Source: Aquimarina latercula DSM 2041
GTDB taxonomy: Bacteria > Bacteroidota > Bacteroidia > Flavobacteriales > Flavobacteriaceae
Reading direction: 5' to 3'
NCBI RefSeq assembly: GCF_000430645.1
Contig: NZ_AUMK01000004.1
Coordinates: 62,001 to 126,000, forward strand
Length of the DNA: 64,000 nt
A program made the position numbers and the translations under genes. How positions within the stretch are numbered: position 1 is the first letter of the stretch; each line of letters starts with the position of its first letter. Of this stretch, positions 24,274 through 32,935 are shown in pieces. The notes beneath the pieces were generated by a model. That model did no database searches and was not told where the DNA came from. It worked only from the letters and a program-made list of their open reading frames with translations.

Positions 24274-25737
24274 CTAAATTCTTGGTAAGTCTCCATCTCC
24301 TTTAAGAGGTAAATTAGAACTTCCCATAAGATATGTATCTATATGATATGCCGCCTGTCTACCTTCTGCGATAGCCCAAACAATTAATGATTGCCCTCTT
24401 CGCGTATCACCCGCTGCAAAAACACCTTTTACATTGGTAGCATAATTTTCTTCTGTAGCTTTTATATTTGTTCTTGCGTCCATATCAATACCTAATTGTT
24501 CTGCAATTGTAGGTTCTGAACCGGTAAACCCTAATGCTAATAAAGCTAACTCACATTTCCATTCTTTTTCTGTATCTGGAATCTCTTTTAAAGTAAAACG
24601 ACCATTCTCTTTTACCCATTCAACTTCAGATGTTATTAAACCTCTAAGATTACCATTTTCATCTCCCAAAAATTCTTTTGTAGAAATACTCCAATTACGT
24701 TCCACTCCTTCTTGATGTGAAGAACTCGTTCGTAATCTCATAGGCCAAAAAGGCCATGGTTGGTTATCAGGACGTTCTACGGTACCTTTCCCCATGATTT
24801 CAAAATTAGTCACAGATGTCGCACCATGTCGTACAGAAGTTCCGATACAATCTGATCCAGTATCTCCACCTCCGATTACGATTACATCTTTATCCGTTGC
24901 AAGAATTTCTTCGCCTAAATCTTTCATCCCATCGACTCTACGATTGTTTTGTGGAAGAAAATCCATAGCCTGAACCACTCCTTTTAGATCAGCTCCTTGT
25001 ACCGGTAACTTACGTCTCACTGTAGCACCTGTACATAATACTACAGCATCAAAATCAGCTTTTAGTTGATCCGCTTTAACATCTTTACCTATATGTGTAT
25101 TTGTTTTAAAAACAATACCTTCTTCTTCTAAAACAGCAACTCTTCGATCGATTACATTTTTTTCCATCTTAAAATCAGGGATTCCATATCGCAACAATCC
25201 TCCTACCTTTTCATCTCTTTCGAAAACAGTCACTAAATGTCCGGCTCTATTTAACTGTTGAGCAGCAGCAAGTCCCGCAGGTCCAGAACCAATAACTGCA
25301 ACTGTCTTTCCTGTTCTCTCTTTGGGAGCATTCGCTTTTACCCATCCATTTTTAAAAGCTTCTTCTACTATATTTTTTTCAATATTTTCTATTGTTACAG
25401 GATCTTCATTAATCCCTAAAACGCAAGCTTCTTCGCAAGGTGCTGGACATAATCTACCTGTAAATTCTGGAAAGTTATTAGTCGAATGTAATATCCGAGC
25501 TGCCTTTTCCCATTTACCACGATATACAGCATCATTAAAATCAGGTATCAGGTTTCCTAATGGACATCCACTATGACAAAAAGGGATTCCGCAATCCATG
25601 CATCTTGCTCCTTGATTTTTAAGCTTACTTTCCTCCATTGGCACAGTAAACTCCTTATATCCTTTTATACGATCTTTAACAGGCTGGTACTGTTCAATCT
25701 CTCTTTCAAATTCTAAAAATCCAGTTATCTTTCCCAT
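24274..25737 (-). CDS. gltD: Glutamate synthase (NADPH) small subunit
   Basis: A 487-residue flavoprotein. The N-terminal iron-sulfur part has CMDCGIPFCHSGCPLGNLIPDF (Cys about 42-54) and CPAPCEEAC. Two dinucleotide sites follow: VAVIGSGPAGLAAAQQL for FAD (about 147-163) and VIVIGGGDTGSDCIG for NADPH (about 286-300). The C-terminal GVFAAGDTRRGQSLIVWAIAEGRQAA is the usual FAD closing motif. It passes electrons from NADPH to the large subunit to reduce 2-oxoglutarate plus glutamine to two glutamates. It starts 12 bp after gltB, so the two form an operon. Confidence 0.97.
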   Translation of the reverse strand: MGKITGFLEFEREIEQYQPVKDRIKGYKEFTVPMEESKLKNQGARCMDCGIPFCHSGCPLGNLIPDFNDAVYRGKWEKAARILHSTNNFPEFTGRLCPAPCEEACVLGINEDPVTIENIEKNIVEEAFKNGWVKANAPKERTGKTVAVIGSGPAGLAAAQQLNRAGHLVTVFERDEKVGGLLRYGIPDFKMEKNVIDRRVAVLEEEGIVFKTNTHIGKDVKADQLKADFDAVVLCTGATVRRKLPVQGADLKGVVQAMDFLPQNNRRVDGMKDLGEEILATDKDVIVIGGGDTGSDCIGTSVRHGATSVTNFEIMGKGTVERPDNQPWPFWPMRLRTSSSHQEGVERNWSISTKEFLGDENGNLRGLITSEVEWVKENGRFTLKEIPDTEKEWKCELALLALGFTGSEPTIAEQLGIDMDARTNIKATEENYATNVKGVFAAGDTRRGQSLIVWAIAEGRQAAYHIDTYLMGSSNLPLKGDGDLPRI

Positions 25738-25749
25738 GTCTATTATCGT

Positions 25750-28700
25750 TTATGCTTGTGCTAATTTTTCTTCTTCTAATCTTTTTAAAGCCTGCTTGTA
25801 TTCCTCTGGGAAGATCTTAATGAATTTTGGTAATTCGCTCTCCCAATTCTCGAGAATTCTCTGTGCTAAAGGACTTAGTGTTGCATTATAGTGTGATTCA
25901 ATTAAGTTTTTAAGTTCTATCACATCTTCTGGTATTTCTACAGGATCCAAGTTTAGCGCTTCTTTATTACAATGCGCTTCGAATGTCTTTTTATCATCAT
26001 ATATATATGCAATACCTCCAGACATCCCTGCGCCAAAGTTTCTTCCTACTTCCCCAAGGATAACGGCAACTCCACCAGTCATATATTCACATCCATGATC
26101 TCCAATACCTTCTACAACAGCTCTGGCACCTGAGTTACGAACACAAAAACGTTCTCCAGCCTTACCATTAATAAATACTTCTCCATCTGTTGCTCCATAT
26201 AATGTGACATTTCCTGTAATTACATTGTTTTCTGGAACGAGTGTTGCTTCATCTGGAACTTTAATAATTAACTTAGCTCCAGAAAGTCCTTTCCCTAAGT
26301 AGTCATTTGTGTTTCCATTTACGATCATTGTTAATCCCTTGGTTGCAAAAGCTCCAAAACTTTGTCCAGCTGCACCTGTGAAATTTAATTTCAGTGTACT
26401 TTCTGGTAATCCTTGTGCTCCATAAATTTTAGAAATTTCATTACTAAGAATAGCGCCTACTGCTCTATCGGTATTTGTAATATCAAAGTCTAAAGTGGTC
26501 TTTTCTTTTCTAAACAACGCTTGATGCGCCTGTTCTATAATTTCAAAATCTATAGAATTTCCTAATCCATGATCTTGTATTTCGGAATTGTATATACCTA
26601 CTCCTTCTGAAGCTTCTACCTGATGTAATATTGGTGAAAGATCAACTCCTGCAGTTTTATAATGTTCGATAGCTTGCTTACGATCTAATTTATGTACTTG
26701 TCCGACCATTTCATTAATCGTTCGGAAACCAAGCTGAGCCATAATTTCTCTTAGTTCTTGAGCTACGAAATACATGTAATTTACTACGTGTTCTGGTTTT
26801 CCTTTAAACTTTTTACGCAATTCAGGGTTTTGAGTTGCTATACCTACAGGACAAGTGTTTAAGTGACAAACACGCATCATAATACATCCAGAAGCTACTA
26901 AAGGAGCTGTGGCAAATCCAAATTCTTCTGCCCCTAACAGACAAGCTACTGCTACATCTCTTCCTGTTTTTAATTGTCCATCACACTCTAATACAATACG
27001 ACTACGTAGATTATTCCCTACTAAAGTCTGTTGTGCTTCGGCTATTCCTAGTTCCCAAGGCAATCCAGCATGCTTTAATGATGTTAATGGTGATGCTCCC
27101 GTTCCTCCATCAAATCCAGATATTAATACTACGTCTGCCTTTGCCTTTGCTACTCCTGCTGCAACAGTTCCTACTCCTACTTCTGAAACTAATTTCACAT
27201 TAATTCTAGCATCTCTATTAGCTGATTTTAAGTCATAAATTAACTGAGATAAATCTTCAATAGAATATATATCGTGATGTGGTGGCGGTGAAATTAATCC
27301 AACATACGGAGTAGAGTTACGAGTTTTAGCAATCTCAGGGTTTACTTTTGGACCTGGTAATTGCCCCCCTTCTCCTGGTTTAGCTCCTTGAGCCATTTTT
27401 ATCTGTATCTCTGCAGCATTTGTTAAATAATTCGAAGAAACCCCAAATCTACCTGAAGCAACTTGCTTGATAGCGCTATTTTTCCAATCTCCATTTACAT
27501 CTTTATAAAAACGTAGTGGATTCTCTCCTCCTTCTCCCGAATTACTTTTCCCACCGATACGATTCATAGCAACAGCCAAGTTTTCATGTGCTTCTTGACT
27601 TATTGACCCATAAGACATCGCTCCTGTTTTAAAGCGTTTTACAATTTCTGTCCAAGGCTCTACCTCATCTAGTGGAATTGGATCATAGTTAGAGAATTCT
27701 AATAATCCTCGAATGGTCATTAAACTTTTAGACTGCTCATTAATTAAACTTGCATATTCTTTATAAGTTTTAGGATCATTATCTCTTACTGATTTCTGAA
27801 GTTTAGCTACAGAAAGCGGATTAAACTGGTGTTTTTCACCATTTCGTCTCCATCTATATTGTCCCCCAATTTCTAAATCTAAATCAGCATCTACTTCTCT
27901 TTCTATGTATGCTCTTTTATGACGTTTAGCAATTTCCTTTTCGATTTCGTACAATCCAATTCCTTGAATTCTAGTAGCAGTATTCGGAAAATACTTATCT
28001 ACTACTTTAGTATTAATTCCAATACATTCGAAAAGTTGAGAACTTCGGTAAGAATTTAAGGTAGAGATACCGATTTTATTCATCACTTTCAATACGCCTT
28101 TACCTACAGCTTTATTGTAATTATTAACCGCTTCTTCTGCAGCTAACTCTGTAATATTATTGTCTTCAATTTGTTCCTTGATAATTTCATTTACCATATA
28201 AGGATTTATAGCACTGGCCCCATATCCAAATAATAAAGCAAAGTGATGTACCTCTCTTGGTTCTGCAGATTCTATTATGATACTTACTTGAGAACGTTTC
28301 CCTAATTTCTGTAGACCACTATTTACAAAAGAACAAGCTAATAATGCCGGAATCGGTGCTCGATGCTTACTTATATTTCTATCAGAAAGTATTATAATAT
28401 TACTACCATCATCAATTGCCTCAGATACCTTTTGTAAAGTAGCTTCTAAAGCATCTTCTAACCCATTAAGCCCTCTATTAATATTATACAACATAGAAAC
28501 AGAAGTTGCTTTAAAGCCTTTATCTGAATATGTTTTGATCTTATCTAAATCTTCTTTAGAAATTACGGGATTCTGAATCTTTAGTTTATTGCAATGCTTT
28601 TCATCAATATTAAAAATATTATGATCTGCTCCTAGTGTTAAACTAATATCTGTAATCAGTTCTTCTCGAATCCCGTCTAAAGGAGGGTTGGTTACCTGTG

Positions 28701-30249
28701 CAAATAACTGTTTAAAGTAATTGTAAATTAATTGCGACCTCTGCGAAAGTACAGCTATTGGTGTATCTGATCCCATAGAACCAATTGGTTCCTTTGCTAA
28801 TTGACTCATCGGAACGATAATCGTATCAATATCTTCCTGAGTATATCCGAATACTTCTTTACGTTTACCAATAGTTTCTTCACCCAAAAACAAAGGGCAA
28901 TCATTATATGCAATGTCTTTTAAGTGCACTAGATTATTATCCAACCATTCTCTATATGGATGTTTCGAGGCTATTTCTTCCTTTATTTCTTCATCATTAA
29001 TAATTCTACCTTCATCCATATTTACCAAAAACATCTTACCAGGCTCTAATCTCCCATGAAACTCTAAATTGCTTGGTTCTATATCTACTACACCAGTTTC
29101 AGAAGACATAATTACATATCCATCTTTAGTAACGGTATAACGAGAAGGTCTTAATCCATTTCTATCCAATACTGCTCCAATATAATTACCATCAGTAAAC
29201 GGGATAGATGCTGGGCCATCCCAAGGCTCCATTGCACATGAATTATATTCATAAAATGCCTTTTTAGCTTCAGACATTTCTGAGTTCTTCTCCCAAGCTT
29301 CTGGCACCATCATCATCATAACTTCTGGAAGCGATCGTCCAGTCATCAATAACAACTCTACAACCATATCCATAGATGCAGAGTCTGATTTTCCTTTAAG
29401 AACTACTGGTAGTATCTTTTTTATATCATCTCCAAACCAATCACTGGCTAATAATTCCTCTCTAGAGCGCATTCTGGTTACATTTCCTCTTAAAGTATTG
29501 ATCTCTCCATTATGACACATATATCGGAATGGTTGTGCTAAATCCCAGGTAGGAAATGTATTTGTAGAAAAACGTTGGTGTACCAAGGCTAACCTAGTTA
29601 CCACTTTTGGATCCATAAGATCTGTATAGTACAATTTAATATCTTCTGGCATTAATAAACCTTTAAATATTAAAGTCTTTGTAGATAAGCTTGGTAAATA
29701 AAAGAACTTATTCTCTGACAGTTTAGAACTGTATATTTCATGTTCTGTAACCTTACGAGCAGTAAATAACTTTAAATTAAAGTCAAAATAGCTCTGCTCC
29801 TTATCACTTTTGCCAATAAAAATTTGTTTAATCGAAGGTTCTGTAGTTGCTGCTATTTCTCCTAAATGTACTGTATCAACAGGTACCTCTCTCCATCCCA
29901 AAAGAACAAGACCTTGATCGGTGATATTTTTTTCAAAAGTATCAATACAGTATTGTCTTTGATTTTCTTTTTTAGGTAAAAACACGTTACTTACAGCATA
30001 TTCTCCAGACTCAGGTAAATTAAATGAACAATTTTCTATAAAGAAATCATGTGGTATATCTATCAGTATTCCCGCTCCATCTCCTGTTTTTCCATCAGAG
30101 CTTACAGCTCCCCGATGTTCTAATTTTTCAAGAATTTCTAGTGCCTTATGAATAATATCATTAGACTTTTTCCCTTCCAAGCTACAAATAAATCCGGCAC
30201 CACATGCGTCGTGTTCGAATTCTGGCAGATACATTCCTTGTTTCTTCAT
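25750..30249 (-). CDS. gltB: Glutamate synthase (NADPH) large subunit
   Basis: A 1499-residue protein, full length for the family. Residues 1-15 are a propeptide and Cys16 (EHDACGAGF) becomes the N-terminal nucleophile of the glutaminase domain. The central and FMN-binding synthase domains contain GGKSNSGEGGENP and KPGEGGQLPGPKV. The 3Fe-4S cluster ligands are in CIMMRVCHLNTCPVGIATQ. The C-terminal alpha-subunit-like beta-helix ends around GNTNDYLGKGLSGAKLI. It works with GltD in nitrogen assimilation. The 436-bp region upstream separates it from the divergent P-II gene. Confidence 0.98.
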   Translation of the reverse strand: MKKQGMYLPEFEHDACGAGFICSLEGKKSNDIIHKALEILEKLEHRGAVSSDGKTGDGAGILIDIPHDFFIENCSFNLPESGEYAVSNVFLPKKENQRQYCIDTFEKNITDQGLVLLGWREVPVDTVHLGEIAATTEPSIKQIFIGKSDKEQSYFDFNLKLFTARKVTEHEIYSSKLSENKFFYLPSLSTKTLIFKGLLMPEDIKLYYTDLMDPKVVTRLALVHQRFSTNTFPTWDLAQPFRYMCHNGEINTLRGNVTRMRSREELLASDWFGDDIKKILPVVLKGKSDSASMDMVVELLLMTGRSLPEVMMMMVPEAWEKNSEMSEAKKAFYEYNSCAMEPWDGPASIPFTDGNYIGAVLDRNGLRPSRYTVTKDGYVIMSSETGVVDIEPSNLEFHGRLEPGKMFLVNMDEGRIINDEEIKEEIASKHPYREWLDNNLVHLKDIAYNDCPLFLGEETIGKRKEVFGYTQEDIDTIIVPMSQLAKEPIGSMGSDTPIAVLSQRSQLIYNYFKQLFAQVTNPPLDGIREELITDISLTLGADHNIFNIDEKHCNKLKIQNPVISKEDLDKIKTYSDKGFKATSVSMLYNINRGLNGLEDALEATLQKVSEAIDDGSNIIILSDRNISKHRAPIPALLACSFVNSGLQKLGKRSQVSIIIESAEPREVHHFALLFGYGASAINPYMVNEIIKEQIEDNNITELAAEEAVNNYNKAVGKGVLKVMNKIGISTLNSYRSSQLFECIGINTKVVDKYFPNTATRIQGIGLYEIEKEIAKRHKRAYIEREVDADLDLEIGGQYRWRRNGEKHQFNPLSVAKLQKSVRDNDPKTYKEYASLINEQSKSLMTIRGLLEFSNYDPIPLDEVEPWTEIVKRFKTGAMSYGSISQEAHENLAVAMNRIGGKSNSGEGGENPLRFYKDVNGDWKNSAIKQVASGRFGVSSNYLTNAAEIQIKMAQGAKPGEGGQLPGPKVNPEIAKTRNSTPYVGLISPPPHHDIYSIEDLSQLIYDLKSANRDARINVKLVSEVGVGTVAAGVAKAKADVVLISGFDGGTGASPLTSLKHAGLPWELGIAEAQQTLVGNNLRSRIVLECDGQLKTGRDVAVACLLGAEEFGFATAPLVASGCIMMRVCHLNTCPVGIATQNPELRKKFKGKPEHVVNYMYFVAQELREIMAQLGFRTINEMVGQVHKLDRKQAIEHYKTAGVDLSPILHQVEASEGVGIYNSEIQDHGLGNSIDFEIIEQAHQALFRKEKTTLDFDITNTDRAVGAILSNEISKIYGAQGLPESTLKLNFTGAAGQSFGAFATKGLTMIVNGNTNDYLGKGLSGAKLIIKVPDEATLVPENNVITGNVTLYGATDGEVFINGKAGERFCVRNSGARAVVEGIGDHGCEYMTGGVAVILGEVGRNFGAGMSGGIAYIYDDKKTFEAHCNKEALNLDPVEIPEDVIELKNLIESHYNATLSPLAQRILENWESELPKFIKIFPEEYKQALKRLEEEKLAQA

Positions 30250-30551
30250 ATTATTTCCGATCTAAAGTGTTTCAAGTTGTTGAAATTAACAAAACCTTAA
30301 GGAAGGAGAAAGAAAAACCACTTATCGAACACCACTTTTTGGAGCTCAATAAAAAAAGTACTATTTAACTAATAGAATCCTAAAATAAGGACTTCAAATT
30401 ACGAATTTAATAACGCGATTTTTGGTAAAAAACACCAAATAACATAGGGGTTTACAGCATTATAAGGCCAATAGGTACTAAAGAAAACGTTTTCGTAAAA
30501 AACAAAAACACCTAACTGCGAAATCCTCATTTATTTCTTCAAAAAATACAC

Positions 30552-30572
30552 ACCCCCAATTTTTTAGGGGGT
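30552..30572. promoter_or_regulatory. Short C5/G5 hairpin
   Basis: ACCCCC (30552-30557) can pair with GGGGGT (30567-30572) across a nine-base A/T loop. Such a G/C block is unusual in this AT-rich region. It lies 45 bp before the P-II promoter -33 element, so it may be an operator, or a terminator for a short transcript. Its role is unknown. Confidence 0.35.
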
Positions 30573-30616
30573 AAATATTTTAAAATGATAAAAATACCTT
30601 GATTACCCTTCAAAAT

Positions 30617-30648
30617 TTTGAGGCTAAAGAGTAATTCACATATTTTTG
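30617..30648 (+). promoter_or_regulatory. Promoter of the P-II/amtB operon
   Basis: TTTG at 30617-30620 and TATTTTTG at 30641-30648 are separated by 20 bp, which fits the Bacteroidetes housekeeping promoter (TTTG, 19-20 bp, TAnnTTTG). Transcription would start near 30655, about 30 bp before the P-II ATG. Confidence 0.7.
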
Positions 30649-30685
30649 ACATAGATTTAACATTAATTTTAACTTTTTAGTCTTT

Positions 30686-31024
30686 ATGAAGAAAATAGAA
30701 GCAATCATCAGAAGATCAAAATACCGTGTTGTAAAAGAAGCTTTACACGAAAAAGGTATCACATTCTTTTCTTATTGGGATGTTACTGGTGTGGGTAATG
30801 AGAAACAAGGACACGTATATCGTGGAATCTCGTATAGCACCACAGATATCCAGAGACGTTTTTTATCTATCGTGGTAAACGATGAATTTGAAGAAGCAGC
30901 CGTATCGGCAATTCTTGAAGCTGGTAAAACAGGAGAAGTCGGAGATGGAAAGGTATTTGTATCCGATATCAAAGAAGCATACAGAATTCGTACTTCTGAA
31001 AAAGGAGGTTCTACACTATCCTAA
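30686..31024 (+). CDS. glnK: P-II family nitrogen regulator (GlnB/GlnK)
   Basis: A 112-residue P-II signalling protein. The T-loop region reads GVGNEKQGHVYRGISYSTT with a Tyr at the uridylylation position (GISYS). The B-loop is TGEVGDGKVFV and the C-loop is AYRIRTSE, the sites for ATP and 2-oxoglutarate. P-II senses energy and nitrogen status and can plug the ammonium channel. Its gene is 59 bp before amtB, the usual glnK-amtB order, which supports GlnK over GlnB. Whether it is uridylylated cannot be told here. Confidence 0.95.
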   Translation: MKKIEAIIRRSKYRVVKEALHEKGITFFSYWDVTGVGNEKQGHVYRGISYSTTDIQRRFLSIVVNDEFEEAAVSAILEAGKTGEVGDGKVFVSDIKEAYRIRTSEKGGSTLS

Positions 31025-31083
31025 CCACCACACACAAATTACCAACTGAAAACAAAAAATAACTTTTAATAGTCAATTATATA

Positions 31084-32337
31084 ATGGAAATGTTAACTAT
31101 AAACAACGTATGGATGATGGTGTGTACAGCACTAGTCTTTTTCATGCATTTGGGTTTCTCTTTTTTAGAAATTGGATTAACTCGTCAAAAAAACACAATT
31201 AATATTCTTTTCAAAAATGTATTCATCATCTGTGTAGGTTTATTATTATACTGCCTAGTAGGATTCAATTTAATGTATCCAGGATTTGGAGAAGATGCAG
31301 CAGGATTTATTGGATTTGCTGGATTTGGATTGAGTTCTCCTGTTGTAGAAGGAGCTTTAGACTTAACATATAATGAAGGGTATACATACTGGACTGATTT
31401 CTTATTCCAAGGAATGTTTGCTGCTACTGCAGCTACTATAGTTTCTGGAGCTGTTGCAGAACGTATAAAGCTAGGAGCTTTTATGATTTTTACCATAATA
31501 TACGTAGGTGTTGTATATCCAATTGTAGGTTCTTGGCAATGGGGAGGTGGGTTCTTATCATCATTCCAGATTGGTGAAGCTGAAGGTTTTTATGATTTTG
31601 CCGGTTCTACCTTAGTTCATTCTGTAGGAGGATGGGCTGCTTTGGTAGCTGTATGGTTATTAGGGTCTAGAATTGGTAAATTCGGTTCTGATGGTAAACC
31701 TAAAGCTATACCAGGACATAACATCCCGTTAGCTGCTGCCGGTGTTTTAATTCTATGGTTAGGATGGTTTGGATTTAATGGCGGTTCTGTACTTTCTGCA
31801 GATGCTGCTGGAACATCTCTTACCCTAGTAACTACATCTCTTGCTGCTGCTGCCGGTGGAGTTGTTGCATTTTTAGTTTCTACATTATTATACAAGAACT
31901 ACGACTTAACAATGTTCTTAAATGGTATTCTAGGTGGACTAGTAGGAATTACAGCTGGTGCTGATCAAATGACACCAACCGATGCTGTATTAATTGGAGC
32001 GATTGCTGGTGCTATTATAGTATTTGGGGTAGCATTAATTGATAAATTAAAACTAGATGATCCTGTAGGAGCTATTGCTGTTCACTTAATCTGTGGTATT
32101 TGGGGAACATTAGCTGTTGGAATTTTTGGAGCAAAAGCAGGTTTTGACCAATTCTTAGTACAAGGAGTAGGTGTATTAGCTGCTGGTGGATTTTGTGTAG
32201 CTACCTCATTTATTATCATATTTGCATTAAAGAAAACTATCGGTATTAGAGTTTCTGAAAAAGAAGAAATTGATGGTCTTGACGGTCATGAACATGGGAT
32301 GGATGCTTATCCAGATTTTAGATTAAATCAACACTAG
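31084..32337 (+). CDS. amtB: Ammonium transporter
   Basis: A 417-residue channel with eleven hydrophobic helices. The pore histidines are in STLVHSVGGW (about residue 179) and AVHLICGIWGT (about 336), the twin-His pair that conducts ammonia/ammonium. It has no cleavable signal and begins directly with the first helix (VWMMVCTALVFFMHLGFSFLE). The C-terminal tail RVSEKEEIDGLDGHEHGMDAYPDF is the conserved cytoplasmic part that binds P-II. It ends the glnK-amtB operon and is followed by a strong terminator. Confidence 0.97.
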   Translation: MEMLTINNVWMMVCTALVFFMHLGFSFLEIGLTRQKNTINILFKNVFIICVGLLLYCLVGFNLMYPGFGEDAAGFIGFAGFGLSSPVVEGALDLTYNEGYTYWTDFLFQGMFAATAATIVSGAVAERIKLGAFMIFTIIYVGVVYPIVGSWQWGGGFLSSFQIGEAEGFYDFAGSTLVHSVGGWAALVAVWLLGSRIGKFGSDGKPKAIPGHNIPLAAAGVLILWLGWFGFNGGSVLSADAAGTSLTLVTTSLAAAAGGVVAFLVSTLLYKNYDLTMFLNGILGGLVGITAGADQMTPTDAVLIGAIAGAIIVFGVALIDKLKLDDPVGAIAVHLICGIWGTLAVGIFGAKAGFDQFLVQGVGVLAAGGFCVATSFIIIFALKKTIGIRVSEKEEIDGLDGHEHGMDAYPDFRLNQH

Positions 32338-32362
32338 AATTTAATTCAACTTATATATTTAT

Positions 32363-32396
32363 AAAAAGGGTCGATTTACAATCGACCCTTTTTCTT
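32363..32396. terminator. Bidirectional terminator after amtB
   Basis: AAAAAGGGTCGATT at 32363-32376 is exactly complementary to AATCGACCCTTTTT at 32380-32393 with a three-base loop. T-runs on both strands suit the convergent amtB and DUF4870 genes. Confidence 0.9.
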
Positions 32397-32401
32397 ATTC
32401 A

Positions 32402-32740
32402 TTATTTTATAATGTCCATGGATAACGGATATGATGGCTCTTCTCCGTTACTAGCTTTAATTGCATTTATTATAGGAAATACTAAGCATAAAATACCTAT
32501 AACAATTAATCCTAGAATTCCTACTCCAAATAATAGTATTAACGGTATACAAACAATTGCATAAATAAACATACTTATCTGAAAATTCATAATTGATTTT
32601 CCGTGATTATCCATTGCTAATACTTGTTCTCTTTGTGTAAGCCATAATATTAATGGTACTACAAACCCTCCGAACCCGGTTACAAGGTCTAATAATTGTG
32701 ATAAATGGGTAATGACTAGTAATGATCTGTCTTGTCTCAT
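32402..32740 (-). CDS. DUF4870 membrane protein
   Basis: A 112-residue protein with DUF4870 features: LLVITHLSQLLDLVTGFGGFVVPLILWLTQ, the acidic-basic HGKSIMNFQISMFIYAIVCIPLI and a third helix LLFGVGILGLIVIGILCLVFPIINAIKA. Such three- or four-helix proteins are common and uncharacterised; some resemble Tic20-like translocon parts. It starts near 32740 and is bounded by the amtB terminator and the protease terminator, so it is probably monocistronic. Confidence 0.85.
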   Translation of the reverse strand: MRQDRSLLVITHLSQLLDLVTGFGGFVVPLILWLTQREQVLAMDNHGKSIMNFQISMFIYAIVCIPLILLFGVGILGLIVIGILCLVFPIINAIKASNGEEPSYPLSMDIIK

Positions 32741-32866
32741 GATTTCTTTTATTTTTGGTTGATGATTGCTTTATAGAATTGCTAATTTAATTAGCAACCT
32801 ATGCATATATGACGAAATATTGAGCAAAACGTTACAGTTACATCTATGTATAAGAGAAAAAATTAC

Positions 32867-32897
32867 AAAAAAAGCACCCTAAAAACCTAGGGCGCTT
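32867..32897 (-). terminator. Terminator of the T9SS serine protease gene
   Basis: On the minus strand AAGCGCCCTA pairs with TAGGGTGCTT (one C/A mismatch) and is followed by TTTTTTT. It lies 38 bp downstream of the protease stop codon. Confidence 0.75.
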
Positions 32898-32935
32898 CTC
32901 TATTTTAGTAACTAAATTTAATTCTATATCATTTA

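Larger units (their letters stand above)
30250..30685. other. gltB/P-II intergenic region
   Basis: A 436-bp AT-rich stretch between divergent gltB and P-II genes without a coding region. It holds one clear promoter toward P-II and a small G/C hairpin (ACCCCC at 30552-30557 with GGGGGT at 30567-30572). I found no clear -7 element toward gltB. Regulation of both operons by nitrogen status is likely but no known regulator site was recognised. Confidence 0.6.

Noticed and set aside
26909-27238. A 109-residue plus-strand frame inside gltB
   Set aside because: It is antisense to strongly conserved gltB coding sequence and has a low-complexity Pro/Ala/Ser/Thr make-up.
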